In this document: positions 17,658 to 26,317 of the stretch, piece by piece
How the letters are laid out: each line of letters starts with the position of its first letter
Numbering within the stretch: the first letter of the stretch is position 1
Assembly (NCBI GenBank): GCA_051649605.1
Contig: JBOFHK010000014.1
Span: forward strand, 20,248 to 84,247
Direction: 5' to 3'
Length of the DNA: 64,000 bases
DNA from: Brevinema_A sp051649605
GTDB taxonomy: Bacteria; Spirochaetota; Brevinematia; Brevinematales; Brevinemataceae
The notes under the pieces: model-generated
Told to the model about the DNA's origin: nothing
What the model saw: only the letters and a program-made list of their open reading frames with translations
Databases searched by the model: none
Program-made: the position numbers and the translations under genes

Positions 17658-18662
17658 ATGAGAGTTACTTTCTATTTCTTTCCACTATTACTTTTTTTTA
17701 TAATTCCACAACTATCTTTTGGTCAATATAAATGGGAGTCTTATACTGGAGATGCAGAATTTATGTCTCTCGAAGATAGTATTGATAAAGGACGAATTTT
17801 ATACCATAAGCTTGCAGAAAATAATTCTTCTATTACAGGAAGACGTGGGATTCTTTTTAATACGACTTTGTTTTCTTTTCCTTCATTAACGGGTTCTTTT
17901 TCATGGTCTCAAGTACAAGTAAATGCAGGAAGGATTTCTTTTTACCCTCATATCTATACTTTTGATAATGGTACCAGTGCTTTAGCAATTGCATTTTTAT
18001 ATAATATTTCCCGTGTTTCCCCTATTCGAGGGATTAGAACACGTCCTAGTTTTTCCCCCGCCTCTCTCTTACAATTAGAAAGAGATAAAATGAATTTTTC
18101 TCGCTTAAAATTTGTATCAGAGGGTTTCGAAACAGATCTCCTATTGCAAACAGGGAATCAAGAAACAGACCTAAGTTTGAGTGATTTTGACGTTAATTAT
18201 AACTATTGGCTCAAATCCAATCCTACCCAAAAAGAGGTTGCAGGTCTTCGCACTTTTTTTGCCCGTCCACTAACTTCATTCAAAATAAGAGCTTATAGTG
18301 ATAAAGGATATTTGGATACTACACTTGATAATAGTCAAGTAAAAACACTCAGTGATATTTTCATTAAAACAGTAGATTTATACCAACGGCTCATTGATCC
18401 TAATTATATCAACAAACTTAAAGCAGAAGCTGCTGCTGCTAAAAGCACAAATACAAATACTAATGTCAGTGCACCAACTAATGCTCAAACTAATACCAAC
18501 GCTGGCGCACAAAAAGTTGCTGGTACTAATGCTCAAGCCAAGAAAAAAGCTCCTGCAGGAGGGACTAACAAACGCCCCGTTACTACTCAGCAAACCAACA
18601 AACAAAAAGTCGTTAGTACTAATAAAAGACCAAAAACTACCCGCGTCGTTACCCCAAAATAA
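17658..18662 (+). CDS. secreted protein with Thr/Asn/Lys-rich tail, unknown
   Basis: A 334-residue protein with a signal peptide (residues 1-22, cleaved near LSFGQ). Residues 23-250 form a mixed beta-rich domain with no family I recognise (RRGILFNTTLFSFPSLTG, FDNGTSALAIAFLYNIS). From about 257 the sequence becomes low-complexity, alternating Thr-Asn pairs with Ala, Lys and Pro (KSTNTNTNVSAPTNAQ, GGTNKRPVTTQQTNKQK), strongly basic at the end; such a tail could bind peptidoglycan or nucleic acid, but that is inference. The start has AGGAGC seven bases upstream and a strong promoter. It is divergent from the ankyrin protein. Confidence 0.75.
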   Translation: MRVTFYFFPLLLFFIIPQLSFGQYKWESYTGDAEFMSLEDSIDKGRILYHKLAENNSSITGRRGILFNTTLFSFPSLTGSFSWSQVQVNAGRISFYPHIYTFDNGTSALAIAFLYNISRVSPIRGIRTRPSFSPASLLQLERDKMNFSRLKFVSEGFETDLLLQTGNQETDLSLSDFDVNYNYWLKSNPTQKEVAGLRTFFARPLTSFKIRAYSDKGYLDTTLDNSQVKTLSDIFIKTVDLYQRLIDPNYINKLKAEAAAAKSTNTNTNVSAPTNAQTNTNAGAQKVAGTNAQAKKKAPAGGTNKRPVTTQQTNKQKVVSTNKRPKTTRVVTPK

Positions 18663-18677
18663 CACAAAATAAAATTT

Positions 18678-18719
18678 ATTATAAAATAAGCCCTAAATTA
18701 TTAGGGCTTATTTTATAAT
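18678..18719. terminator. strong terminator with perfect 19-bp stem
   Basis: Perfect 19-bp arms at 18678-18696 and 18701-18719 around a 4-base loop, core AAGCCCTAA/TTAGGGCTT, flanked by an A/T-only extension of the stem. It lies between the Thr/Asn-tailed protein gene and xpt, both on the plus strand, so it probably ends the first transcript; xpt would need its own promoter or read-through. Confidence 0.85.
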
Positions 18720-18756
18720 AACGATCAAGAAAAACACCAATATTTTTGGAGTATTT

Positions 18757-19326
18757 ATGAAACTATTACAAGAGAAAATTATAGAATTATCCGAGGTTCC
18801 TAAAGAAGGAATTCTTAAAGTAGATAATTTTTTAAATCATCTAATTGATCCCCAATTAATACTTGAAATTGGACGAGAACTAGCTCTGCGATTTGAAGGT
18901 ACAAAAATCGACAAAGTCCTAACACTGGAAGCATCTGGTATTGCTCCTGCTCTAGGAGTAGCACTAATATTGCAATGTCCTCTTCTCTTCGCAAAAAAAT
19001 CCTTGCCTTCTACAATTAGTAATGGATACCATACAAAAGTATATTCTTTCACCAAAAATAAAGAGTTTGATATTTTTGTTTCTAAAACATACATTACCCC
19101 AGGGGAACATATTTTGATTGTTGATGATTTCCTTGCAATGGGCAATGCAGTATTAGGCATGAAAAAACTCATCGAAATGGGGGACGGACATTGTACCGGT
19201 GTTGGTATCATTATCGAAAAAAGTTTCCAAGAGGGGCGTAAAATACTCCTCGACCATGGATTACACCTAGAAAGCTTAGTGCGTCTAAAACGAGTATCTC
19301 CGCCAAATATTGTTGAGTTTATATAG
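18757..19326 (+). CDS. xpt: xanthine phosphoribosyltransferase
   Basis: A purine-salvage enzyme converting xanthine and PRPP to XMP in the cytosol. At 189 residues it matches the Bacillus Xpt type. KVDNFLNHLIDP near the N-terminus, LEASGIAPALGVAL and the PRPP-binding loop ILIVDDFLAMGNA are all present, and the C-terminal LESLVRLKRVSP is typical. The start has TTGGAG seven to eight bases upstream. The 94-bp upstream gap holds a terminator and shows no purine-riboswitch core that I can recognise. Confidence 0.9.
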   Translation: MKLLQEKIIELSEVPKEGILKVDNFLNHLIDPQLILEIGRELALRFEGTKIDKVLTLEASGIAPALGVALILQCPLLFAKKSLPSTISNGYHTKVYSFTKNKEFDIFVSKTYITPGEHILIVDDFLAMGNAVLGMKKLIEMGDGHCTGVGIIIEKSFQEGRKILLDHGLHLESLVRLKRVSPPNIVEFI

Positions 19327-19640
19327 TACTTTATTAATCAAAAAGTGTAGGATATTATATGTGATACGAGTTGTAAATGTTTATAATCATATTTTTTGTT
19401 CAGAGAATATTTTAGAATATAAAAAAGTTAGATGATTTCGAATCTTTTTATACGATCAAAGACTTAATTAATTGTAAAGTATAACACTCCTATATATTAT
19501 ACTATTCCCCTAACAATAAAAGCCCCTGTACAGGGGCTTTTATTGTTAGGGGAAACAATCTTTTACTAAAATCCATTTTAGAATAAAATAGATTGAAATA
19601 AAAAAAATATTTCTATAATCAATACATCTTTATTTTTGGT
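19327..19640. other. 314-bp intergenic region between convergent genes
   Basis: AT-rich spacer between convergent xpt and the S4-domain gene. Apart from the 50-bp palindrome at 19505-19554 I see no open frame with a ribosome binding site and no tRNA-like fold. Confidence 0.6.
19505..19554. terminator. perfect 50-bp palindrome, bidirectional terminator
   Basis: Twenty-five-bp arms with no spacer at all: core GCCCCTGTACAGGGGC, flanked by A4/T4 and then by a further complementary stretch reading TTCCCCTAACAAT on the left and its complement on the right. It terminates xpt from one side and the trkA-argS-S4 operon from the other. As RNA the central four to six bases would form the loop and part of the U tract would fold into the stem. 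Confidence 0.8.
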
Positions 19641-20033
19641 TCAAATATCCTGACGATATTTATGAGAGCGAAGCTGTCTCTGTTTTTTTTTATCATCATA
19701 CATTTGATTCCAATCTCTTTTGTGCTCTTGTTTGTGTGCTCTTTCTATTTTTTTAAGCAATTTTTCATCTTCTGTCCCTATTTGTTCAGGAACGATTAAT
19801 TCATACATGTCTCGTGCTATTTCCCGAGTAACATTTTTCTCAGCCAATTTTAAGATCGTATATTGGTACTCTCCCAATTCTCGAGAAATCACAATTTTAT
19901 CACCAACTTTTAATAATTTCGCAGATTTGGAAATCGCACCATTAACACGAATCTTATTACTTTCTATTGCAGCAACCGCTTGACTTCTCTGCTTAAAAAT
20001 CAAGGCAACTTTAAGCCATTTATCAAGACGCAT
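19641..20033 (-). CDS. S4-domain RNA-binding protein (Hsp15/YlmH type)
   Basis: A 130-residue basic protein starting with an S4 RNA-binding domain (MRLDKWLKVALIFKQRSQAV, SNKIRVNGAISKSAKLLKVGDK), followed by a Lys/Arg/Gln-rich tail (RAHKQEHKRDWNQMY, DKKKQRQLRSHKYR). The family includes Hsp15, which rescues stalled 50S-nascent-chain complexes, and RqcP-like proteins. Its start overlaps the end of argS by 11 bp, so translation is probably coupled. It is the last gene of the operon. Confidence 0.8.
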   Translation of the reverse strand: MRLDKWLKVALIFKQRSQAVAAIESNKIRVNGAISKSAKLLKVGDKIVISRELGEYQYTILKLAEKNVTREIARDMYELIVPEQIGTEDEKLLKKIERAHKQEHKRDWNQMYDDKKKQRQLRSHKYRQDI

Positions 20034-21588
20034 TTTTACTGTCCATTTTTTCAGGAGCGGATACCCCTAATAAATTTAGCCCTATCATAAACACTTTTTT
20101 TGCTGCATGACACAATACCAAACGAGATCCTTCTTCTTCTTCTCCAATAATACGACATGCTCGATAAAATCGATGAAATTTACCAGCAAGCTCTTCAAGA
20201 TAACTCGGTAGTTTATGAAGATCATAGCTTTTTGATAGCTCCAAAATTAAATCTTCAAATTTTATCATTTCTAAAATCAATATCCTTTCTTGCTCATGGT
20301 TAAACTGAGAAAATAGAGATTGTTTATTAGATTTTTTTAAAATCGATGAAATTCTCGCATAGGCGTATTGTACATAAAATACGGGATTATCATCGCTAGA
20401 TGTTTTTGCTGTTTCCAAATCAAAATCTACGGATGAATTCATTGGTCTTCGCAGTAATAAATAACGCGCCGCATCCGTTCCTATTTCTTCGATTACTTCA
20501 TCTAAAGAAATCATATCTCCTGTACGTTTACTCATACGGATAGGTTCTCCATTACGAAACAGATTAACCATTTGCCCTAAAAGTACTGTTAATTCACCAC
20601 CCAAAACTTGAACTGCTGCAGAGATCCTTTCTACATAGCCATGGTGATCAAAACCCAAGATATTAATCAGAATGGGAAATCCTCGTCGAATTTTATCTCG
20701 ATGATAAGCAATATCAGAAGCAAAATAAGTAAAATCTCCATCACTCTTAATAAGCACACGGTCTTTATCATCTTTGCCATACTCTGTAGAACGAAACCAT
20801 AAAGCATCATCTTTGGTATAAGTAGCATTTTTTTTATTCAGTTCGGTAAAAGTTTGCTCCATGATCTCCCCTTGATGAAGGGTTTTTTCAGAAAACCAGC
20901 GATCAAATTCAACACGGAACTTCTCTAACGTTTGCCGCTGAGACTCTTGCATTAACACTTCTGGGGCAATTCCAGAAGATGAAACTTCATGAGCCAGCTG
21001 ATGCACGTAAGATCCTTGATAACCATCCTCAGGAACTGCTAAACCCTCTTGAATTGCTACAACACTTGCAGTCAGATGTGCAATCTGTACCCCAGCATCA
21101 TTAACATAAAATTCTCTAAAAACATCAGCACCAGAAAATTTTAGGAGACGCGCTAAGGAATCTCCAACAACCGCCCAACGTCCATGTCCAATATGAAGAG
21201 GCCCTGTAGGATTAGCACTAATATATTCTAGTAAAATATGCTGTTCTGATAAACTCTTGTTTTGTCCAAAGTGCTCTTTGGTTAAAATCTCTTGTAATTT
21301 AGAACTCAAATAAGTATCACTCATAAAAAAATTGAGAAAACCAGGAGAGGCAATTTCTACTTTAGCAAATATTGGTTCTTGAGAAATTTTTTGGGCGATT
21401 TCTTCTGCGATTATGCGAGGATTTTTTTTGAGAGTTTTAGCTAATCCAAGAGCAATAGGAGAAGAGTAATGCCCATGTTCAGGATTTTCAGGATACTCTA
21501 CAACAATTAACTCCACTTCGATTGCTAATTGATTAAGAGCTTTTTGAAGAATATTTCTAATTTGATTTTTAGGAGACAAATTTTGCAT
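20023..21588 (-). CDS. argS: arginyl-tRNA synthetase
   Basis: Class I synthetase charging tRNA-Arg. The HIGH motif is at residues 132-135 (SANPTGPLHIGHGR), the KMSKS-like loop is IRMSKRTGD, and the C-terminal DALR domain carries VQYAYARISSILKK and ends GLNLLGVSAPEKM. At 521 residues it is close to the shorter bacterial form. The start is supported by AAGGAATG. It lies 11 bp after the small membrane-protein gene and overlaps the downstream S4 gene by 11 bp. Confidence 0.95.
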   Translation of the reverse strand: MQNLSPKNQIRNILQKALNQLAIEVELIVVEYPENPEHGHYSSPIALGLAKTLKKNPRIIAEEIAQKISQEPIFAKVEIASPGFLNFFMSDTYLSSKLQEILTKEHFGQNKSLSEQHILLEYISANPTGPLHIGHGRWAVVGDSLARLLKFSGADVFREFYVNDAGVQIAHLTASVVAIQEGLAVPEDGYQGSYVHQLAHEVSSSGIAPEVLMQESQRQTLEKFRVEFDRWFSEKTLHQGEIMEQTFTELNKKNATYTKDDALWFRSTEYGKDDKDRVLIKSDGDFTYFASDIAYHRDKIRRGFPILINILGFDHHGYVERISAAVQVLGGELTVLLGQMVNLFRNGEPIRMSKRTGDMISLDEVIEEIGTDAARYLLLRRPMNSSVDFDLETAKTSSDDNPVFYVQYAYARISSILKKSNKQSLFSQFNHEQERILILEMIKFEDLILELSKSYDLHKLPSYLEELAGKFHRFYRACRIIGEEEEGSRLVLCHAAKKVFMIGLNLLGVSAPEKMDSKNAS

Positions 21589-21599
21589 AGCAACATTCC

Positions 21600-21797
21600 T
21601 TATTTGGTTTTCTGAAAAAAAGATTCAAAGGGAAGAGCTAATCCTAAGATAACAGTTAAGAGACCAATATTTAAAGTTAAAATCGCAAAAAATGCCTTAG
21701 ATGTTTCGTAATCTCTCGTAATTGGTGCAACTAAAAAATAGCCCAATAAGATCAATCCCAAGCCACTAGACATCACTAACCAGTTAAATTTTGTCAT
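21600..21797 (-). CDS. small two-helix membrane protein
   Basis: A 65-residue protein with two predicted membrane helices (WLVMSSGLGLILLGYFLV and AFFAILTLNIGLLTVILGLAL) and a short Lys-ending tail. The open frame extends six codons upstream from a GTG, but the ATG at 21795-21797 is preferred; it overlaps the SprT-like gene end by 14 bp. Family not recognised with confidence; the layout resembles small DUF3098-like membrane proteins. Confidence 0.6.
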   Translation of the reverse strand: MTKFNWLVMSSGLGLILLGYFLVAPITRDYETSKAFFAILTLNIGLLTVILGLALPFESFFQKTK

Positions 21798-22314
21798 TTT
21801 TCTTTTCGGTACCACGTTTGACTCCTTTAGTTTTTTCTTTAATCATATTATATTTTATCAGGACATGTTCTAAACGTTGTAACGAACTAGAAAGAGCTAC
21901 CTCTAAGGCCTCTCCCTGTAATCCTGATTTCGATTTTTTTTTATCATTCTTTTTCATACTTTTTCCATAAAGGCACTCTTTTAAAATCTTCTGAGCTTTA
22001 TCATAATATAAAAACTGTGTCTCTCTTACTTTAAATTCTTTAGTATGAACTCGATCACCTTTTTTCCGCACCAGTAATTCCTTTCTATCCTGATAATGAA
22101 GAAGTTCATGATAAATTACAAATTCTAAAGCATAAGGATCTTTTTCTAAAAGAATAGGATGAATTCGTATCTCATTCTTTTTCGTGTGATAAGTACCAAA
22201 CACTATTGCTTTTCGTTTGATTTTACCTTGCCCTTGAGAGATCTTTATCTCTGGAAGTTCAGTAAAAGAAAAATATTCTCGATTAACTTTTTCTAAGGCT
22301 TGATTCAATATCAT
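21784..22314 (-). CDS. SprT-like zinc metalloprotease family protein
   Basis: A 176-residue protein with the zinc-binding helix YHELLHYQDRK (HExxH) and a downstream His in RVHTKEFKVRE, matching the SprT-like pattern. The family includes DNA-protein crosslink proteases in eukaryotes; bacterial functions are mostly unknown. The N-terminal half is beta-rich (KRKAIVFGTYHTKKNEIRIH), and the C-terminus is very basic (KNDKKKSKSG). The ATG overlaps the thiL stop codon by one base, so it is translationally coupled. Confidence 0.75.
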   Translation of the reverse strand: MILNQALEKVNREYFSFTELPEIKISQGQGKIKRKAIVFGTYHTKKNEIRIHPILLEKDPYALEFVIYHELLHYQDRKELLVRKKGDRVHTKEFKVRETQFLYYDKAQKILKECLYGKSMKKNDKKKSKSGLQGEALEVALSSSLQRLEHVLIKYNMIKEKTKGVKRGTEKKNDKI

Positions 22315-23285
22315 TAATGTTCATATCCTTTAAATTGATTTGGGAGACATCGGTTTTTATTATAAATAATAAAAGATGGGTCTTTTTCCGATAAAATTCG
22401 TCCAATCCGTGATATTTTTATTCCATGTTGTAAGGCAAGAGCCTCATCCATAATTTCGGCACTAGTGATGATTAATTCGTAATCTTCTCCGCCGATTAAG
22501 GCTTCTTTTTGGTAAAAAATCTTATGTTCTTGTAAATTTTCTATTCCAATATGCTCTTCGCTGAGAGGAAGAGCATCTGCCTCAATACAAAAACTAGTTT
22601 TTGATGCTCTACACAGTTTTTGAAGATCCTCTATCAAGCCATCACTAATATCTATCGCCGATGAAATTGGATAACGCTTGAGATAAGACACCCAATTATT
22701 TCTTGGTGTAGGACGATAATGCCGCTGATGAAAATACCGCTCGTTTTTGATAGGAAGACTAGGAAAATCTAAAATCTTATTAAGATAAAGCCTAGAATCT
22801 CCTAAAGTACCAGTACAATAAATAAAATCCCCTACTTGGGCTTGCGATCGAAGCCAAGGTCGTCCTACTTGTCCCAAAACAGTAACAGAGGCAAAAAATT
22901 CTTTTGATCTTACCGTGTCCCCACCTACCAAATCAGCTGGATAATCGTTGAGAAAAGCCCGTACTCCCGATAAAAAACTATGAAATTCTAAGGATGTCCA
23001 GTATTCTGGAAGCGATAAAGTCAAGGTATAAGCACTTACATAGCCCCCCATCGCTGCAATATCACTAGCATTAGAAACAAAAAGTTTATAAGCCACATCA
23101 TCCCAAGAAGCCTTCTCCCTCATAAAGTGAATCCCTTCAACGATGGCATCGGTAGAAATTAATTGATTTCGCTCTAAAACTGCTGTATCATCTCCTATGC
23201 CTACCCTGCCATTACCAGATTCAAACAATATTTTTAGTTCTTCAATAATCTGCGACTCTAATAAGATTCTATTCTTTTTTGACAT
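22314..23285 (-). CDS. thiL: thiamine-monophosphate kinase
   Basis: Phosphorylates thiamine monophosphate to the active cofactor thiamine diphosphate. GIGDDTAVLERNQLISTDA, NASDIAAMGG and AIDISDGLIEDL are the metal/ATP-binding motifs of the PurM/ThiL fold, and the C-terminal GGEDYELIIT is diagnostic. At 323 residues it is of usual length. It lies in a minus-strand operon between the trkA-like gene (4-bp gap) and the SprT-like gene (1-bp overlap). No other thiamine genes are nearby. Confidence 0.92.
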   Translation of the reverse strand: MSKKNRILLESQIIEELKILFESGNGRVGIGDDTAVLERNQLISTDAIVEGIHFMREKASWDDVAYKLFVSNASDIAAMGGYVSAYTLTLSLPEYWTSLEFHSFLSGVRAFLNDYPADLVGGDTVRSKEFFASVTVLGQVGRPWLRSQAQVGDFIYCTGTLGDSRLYLNKILDFPSLPIKNERYFHQRHYRPTPRNNWVSYLKRYPISSAIDISDGLIEDLQKLCRASKTSFCIEADALPLSEEHIGIENLQEHKIFYQKEALIGGEDYELIITSAEIMDEALALQHGIKISRIGRILSEKDPSFIIYNKNRCLPNQFKGYEH

Positions 23286-23289
23286 AGAT

Positions 23290-24021
23290 CTAACGCATTT
23301 TTCCTATCGGAGAATCTTGTAATGTTTTAATATCTGTCAATTTACCTAAGATAATTAAAATATCACCTTCAAGTAATTCAGCATGAGGATTAGGGACTTC
23401 ATCAATTTCATATTCATAAATATTTTGAAAATTCTCATCAACCCGCACAATAGGATGTTTGATCGCAATCACATTAACTTTATAACGCTTCCGTAAATCT
23501 AAATTAACAAGAGTTTGACCAGCAATCTGTTTATTAATTTGAACCTCAATAATTGCATGATTCTTCCAGATTCTCTCGTAAGAGAGCACAAATCCAGATC
23601 CACCCACCAATGTCCCTACTAATTTTTCTGCACTTTCGATCTCGGGGCGGATAATTTCAGAAACATTAATCAACTGCAAAATTTGAGCATGCTCTGCACT
23701 ATTCGCACGAGCAATAATACGAGGAATCTTAAATTTTTTCATAAGAAGTGTTGTTAAAACACTGGTCATCATATTTTCCCCAATACAAATAATAACACAA
23801 TCAACAGAAGTTGTGTCAAACTCTTTCCAAGCTTCTTCTACTGTAGAATCTAATTGAAAAGGAAAGACTGGAAGCTCTTTCATTTTTTGGATCATATCGG
23901 GATTACTATCTACAACGATTACTTCTGCCTCTGACTGCGATAAACTATGGACAATCTGAGAACCAAAAACTCCTAAACCAATAACTAAAAAAGTTTGTTT
24001 GTCTCCAACGATGGTTGGCAT
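23290..24021 (-). CDS. TrkA/KtrA-type potassium channel regulatory subunit
   Basis: A cytosolic RCK protein gating a Trk/Ktr potassium transporter. Residues 10-35 hold the Rossmann loop VIGLGVFGSQI and the acidic end VVDSNPDM; residues about 150-225 form a TrkA-C domain (AGQTLVNLDLRKRYKVNVIAI...LLEGDILIILG). At 243 residues it is a single-RCK form as in KtrA. No membrane subunit (TrkH/KtrB) is in the window, so the partner must be elsewhere. It appears to be the first gene of the operon reading through thiL to the S4 gene. Confidence 0.88.
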   Translation of the reverse strand: MPTIVGDKQTFLVIGLGVFGSQIVHSLSQSEAEVIVVDSNPDMIQKMKELPVFPFQLDSTVEEAWKEFDTTSVDCVIICIGENMMTSVLTTLLMKKFKIPRIIARANSAEHAQILQLINVSEIIRPEIESAEKLVGTLVGGSGFVLSYERIWKNHAIIEVQINKQIAGQTLVNLDLRKRYKVNVIAIKHPIVRVDENFQNIYEYEIDEVPNPHAELLEGDILIILGKLTDIKTLQDSPIGKMR

Positions 24022-24130
24022 ATATCCCCCTGATATTATAGAGAAAACTCTTATTATCGTACCTTAATTTTGATAAAAAATCAAGATTTGATCGAACAAA
24101 TTTTCTGTACAAATAATACCCTTGATAAAG

Positions 24131-24159
24131 TTGAGTTTCTTAGAAAAATATTTTATAAT
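24131..24159 (+). promoter_or_regulatory. promoter giving a probably leaderless mRNA
   Basis: TTGAGT at 24131-24136 and TATAAT at 24154-24159, spacer 17 bp. The predicted transcription start is near 24166 and the ATG is at 24168, with no Shine-Dalgarno sequence. Confidence 0.55.
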
Positions 24160-24167
24160 ATGATCGT

Positions 24168-25706
24168 ATGATTCTTATAATATCGATATTCTTCCTAGTC
24201 TTATCTATTCCTACACACCTGTCTTTTTCCCAAGACGCTCCTCAATCTCCTATTATTGGGGATGAGTTACTCCAACCTGGAGCTGGTTATACCCCCCCAC
24301 CAACTATTAACCCCGATGCTCAACTCTACCTTCCAGAAACATTTTCTCCTACAGCCGTTATTCCTACTGGACGAGAACGAGAAGAACTCTTAGGGCAAAC
24401 AAACGCTGTATCCAAAGCTCCACCAATATTTTGGGGAGGGTTTACTCTAGGAGCACAATATGGTCAATTCGATAAACTTCCCTATACTGATATTTATCTT
24501 TCTCCGTATATCCAAGTTGGACCACTCTTCGTTGCTTATGAAATTCCTCTCCGTTTTGATTGGAATGGAACTTTTATCACTCGAATGTGGAATTCTGATG
24601 CTGCCTTGATTTCTAAATTTGCAAGCGATATTTACTATAGTAAAACCAACCATACTTTCCGCCATATTCAAGTTTCAGTATACGGTGGTGAACAATTATT
24701 TCAAGGGCATGGACGCTTTTTTTATGACTACAACCCCAATCTCTACGCTCCCTACGAGCCTTTTAAAACATTTAAATTAAGCTTGGATGTCTCTTATATT
24801 GGCTTCAACTACATTCTTGCAAATATCGCACAACCAGATCTTATGGGTATTGAATTTTATATCCGACCTCTTGCTGGGCTTACAAATCCCAAAATTCAAG
24901 CTCTTAAAGAGTTTAAATTGTATACCGTTGTTGGTGTTGATTTAGATCCTTTTCAAGGGGTATCTACCACACTCTACGAATTTGCTCCTAATCCCCTATC
25001 ACCGACATTTTCTATGTTTGAAGTAGGAGCAGATCTCCCCATATTTACTTCCCAAAATCGTATGTTTGCCTTAAATCTTTATGGAGATTATTCCCAATTT
25101 CTCGCTTCTTCCAAAGATCAATTCAAAATTCAAAGTGGATCTGGGATTTCCGGTGGATTACTCATGACCTTTATTGAGAGAATACCAATACGATTTGAAA
25201 TCTCCCAAGCCATTGGGTACTGGCAACCAAGATGGGTTAATATCTTTTATTATATTGACCGTCCTTATGTTGAAGACGGCTCTGTTCAACAAAAAAACAA
25301 ATACATGAACTTGATGCCTGATCTTACTTATTTTACCAGTTCAATTGCCTTTGACTGGAGCGAAAAAAACCTATTCATACAAGCAGAATTATATGGCGAT
25401 TTCTCTAAACAAGACTTATGGCTTACTTTATCTTTTACCTTAGGAAACACGCTCCTCAAACAACTTTCTCTATCAATCTATTGGACGATCCGCCAACTAA
25501 CACAGATCTCTATTAACGAGTGGTTTGACCCTCAATATAGTGTGATCGATATTAATCTCAAGTACCATATGATGCCTAATATGTACTGGGGAATCTTATT
25601 TAAGATCAATGGTCGAATCTCAGAATCATTCGATTTTGAAGGAAACCCCACAATCAGTACCGTTCCCTTTATATTTTTGGGAATCGATTTTTCTTTTCGC
25701 TATTAA
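24168..25706 (+). CDS. predicted outer-membrane beta-barrel protein
   Basis: A 512-residue secreted protein with a signal peptide (residues 1-22, ending LSFSQ), a Pro-rich segment, and then about 420 residues of alternating aromatic/polar strands (GGFTLGAQYGQF, FRHIQVSVYGGEQ, MFALNLYGDYSQF), ending FLGIDFSFRY with a terminal aromatic residue as expected for BamA substrates. No specific porin family is recognised. A disaccharide or small-molecule channel is possible but unsupported. The stop codon lies inside the arm of the downstream terminator. Confidence 0.75.
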   Translation: MILIISIFFLVLSIPTHLSFSQDAPQSPIIGDELLQPGAGYTPPPTINPDAQLYLPETFSPTAVIPTGREREELLGQTNAVSKAPPIFWGGFTLGAQYGQFDKLPYTDIYLSPYIQVGPLFVAYEIPLRFDWNGTFITRMWNSDAALISKFASDIYYSKTNHTFRHIQVSVYGGEQLFQGHGRFFYDYNPNLYAPYEPFKTFKLSLDVSYIGFNYILANIAQPDLMGIEFYIRPLAGLTNPKIQALKEFKLYTVVGVDLDPFQGVSTTLYEFAPNPLSPTFSMFEVGADLPIFTSQNRMFALNLYGDYSQFLASSKDQFKIQSGSGISGGLLMTFIERIPIRFEISQAIGYWQPRWVNIFYYIDRPYVEDGSVQQKNKYMNLMPDLTYFTSSIAFDWSEKNLFIQAELYGDFSKQDLWLTLSFTLGNTLLKQLSLSIYWTIRQLTQISINEWFDPQYSVIDINLKYHMMPNMYWGILFKINGRISESFDFEGNPTISTVPFIFLGIDFSFRY

Positions 25707-25752
25707 AATAAAAAAACTCCTAATCTTACTTAGGAGTTTTTTTATTTTAATA
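25701..25752. terminator. bidirectional terminator with perfect 23-bp stem
   Basis: Arms 25701-25723 and 25730-25752 are exactly complementary, with a 6-base loop. The core is ACTCCTAA/TTAGGAGT, followed by seven A/T pairs and more AT pairs. The barrel-protein stop (25704-25706) is inside the left arm, and tpx ends 6 bp beyond the right arm. Confidence 0.85.
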
Positions 25753-25758
25753 AGTTAT

Positions 25759-26256
25759 TTATAATAATGATTTGGCACAAGCAAGAGCCGCATCATAATT
25801 TGGTTCTGCTGTTACTTCCGAAACATACTCTACATAACGAATAACATTATCTTGATCAAGAACAAAAACAGATCGAGATAAAAGTTTTAATTCCTTAATA
25901 AGAAGATTAAATTTCGTTGCAAATTCTCTTTCTTGATAGTCTGACACAGTAAGAGAATTTTCTAAACCCTCTGCACCACACCAGCGACCTTGAGCAAACG
26001 GGAGATCTAAAGAAATAGTAACTAAAGTTACTCCCTTAAGAGCATCTACTTGTTGATTAAATTTCTTCGTCTGTACTTGACAAACAGAAGTGTCCAAAGA
26101 AGGAACAGCAGAAATAATTTTAACTCCTTTTAAATCTTTAAGAGAAACAGGTGATAAATCTTTTTTTATCGCAGTAAAATCAGGAGCCGTATCTCCTACT
26201 GATAATTGGCTTCCTGGTACTGTTAGAGGATCGCCGTGAAAGGTAATATTTAGCAT
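25759..26256 (-). CDS. tpx: thiol peroxidase Tpx
   Basis: A peroxiredoxin reducing hydrogen and alkyl peroxides at thioredoxin's expense. The peroxidatic Cys59 is in PSLDTSVCQ and the resolving Cys93 in GRWCGAEGL, matching the classic C60/C94 arrangement; VGDTAPDFTA is also typical. At 165 residues it is normal. The start has GGAGAAT upstream and a promoter whose -35 abuts the neighbouring stop codon. It implies exposure to peroxide and probable oxygen stress. Confidence 0.95.
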   Translation of the reverse strand: MLNITFHGDPLTVPGSQLSVGDTAPDFTAIKKDLSPVSLKDLKGVKIISAVPSLDTSVCQVQTKKFNQQVDALKGVTLVTISLDLPFAQGRWCGAEGLENSLTVSDYQEREFATKFNLLIKELKLLSRSVFVLDQDNVIRYVEYVSEVTAEPNYDAALACAKSLL

Positions 26257-26288
26257 AATATATTCTCCGTATAATAAAACTTTCTTAT

Positions 26289-26317
26289 ATTATACAACAA
26301 TTCTCTACGCGATTCAA
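26289..26317 (-). promoter_or_regulatory. sigma-70 promoter for tpx
   Basis: On the minus strand TTGAAT (complement of 26312-26317) and TATAAT (complement of 26289-26294), spacer 17 bp. The -35 box begins directly after the stop codon of the upstream gene. Confidence 0.6.

Noticed and set aside
18378..18672. Overlapping ORFs in other frames at the Thr/Asn-rich tail
   Set aside because: They arise from the repetitive coding sequence in alternative frames; no ribosome binding sites.
18663..18756. Possible purine riboswitch before xpt
   Set aside because: The gap contains only the perfect-stem terminator and the ribosome binding site; the conserved purine-aptamer core is not visible.
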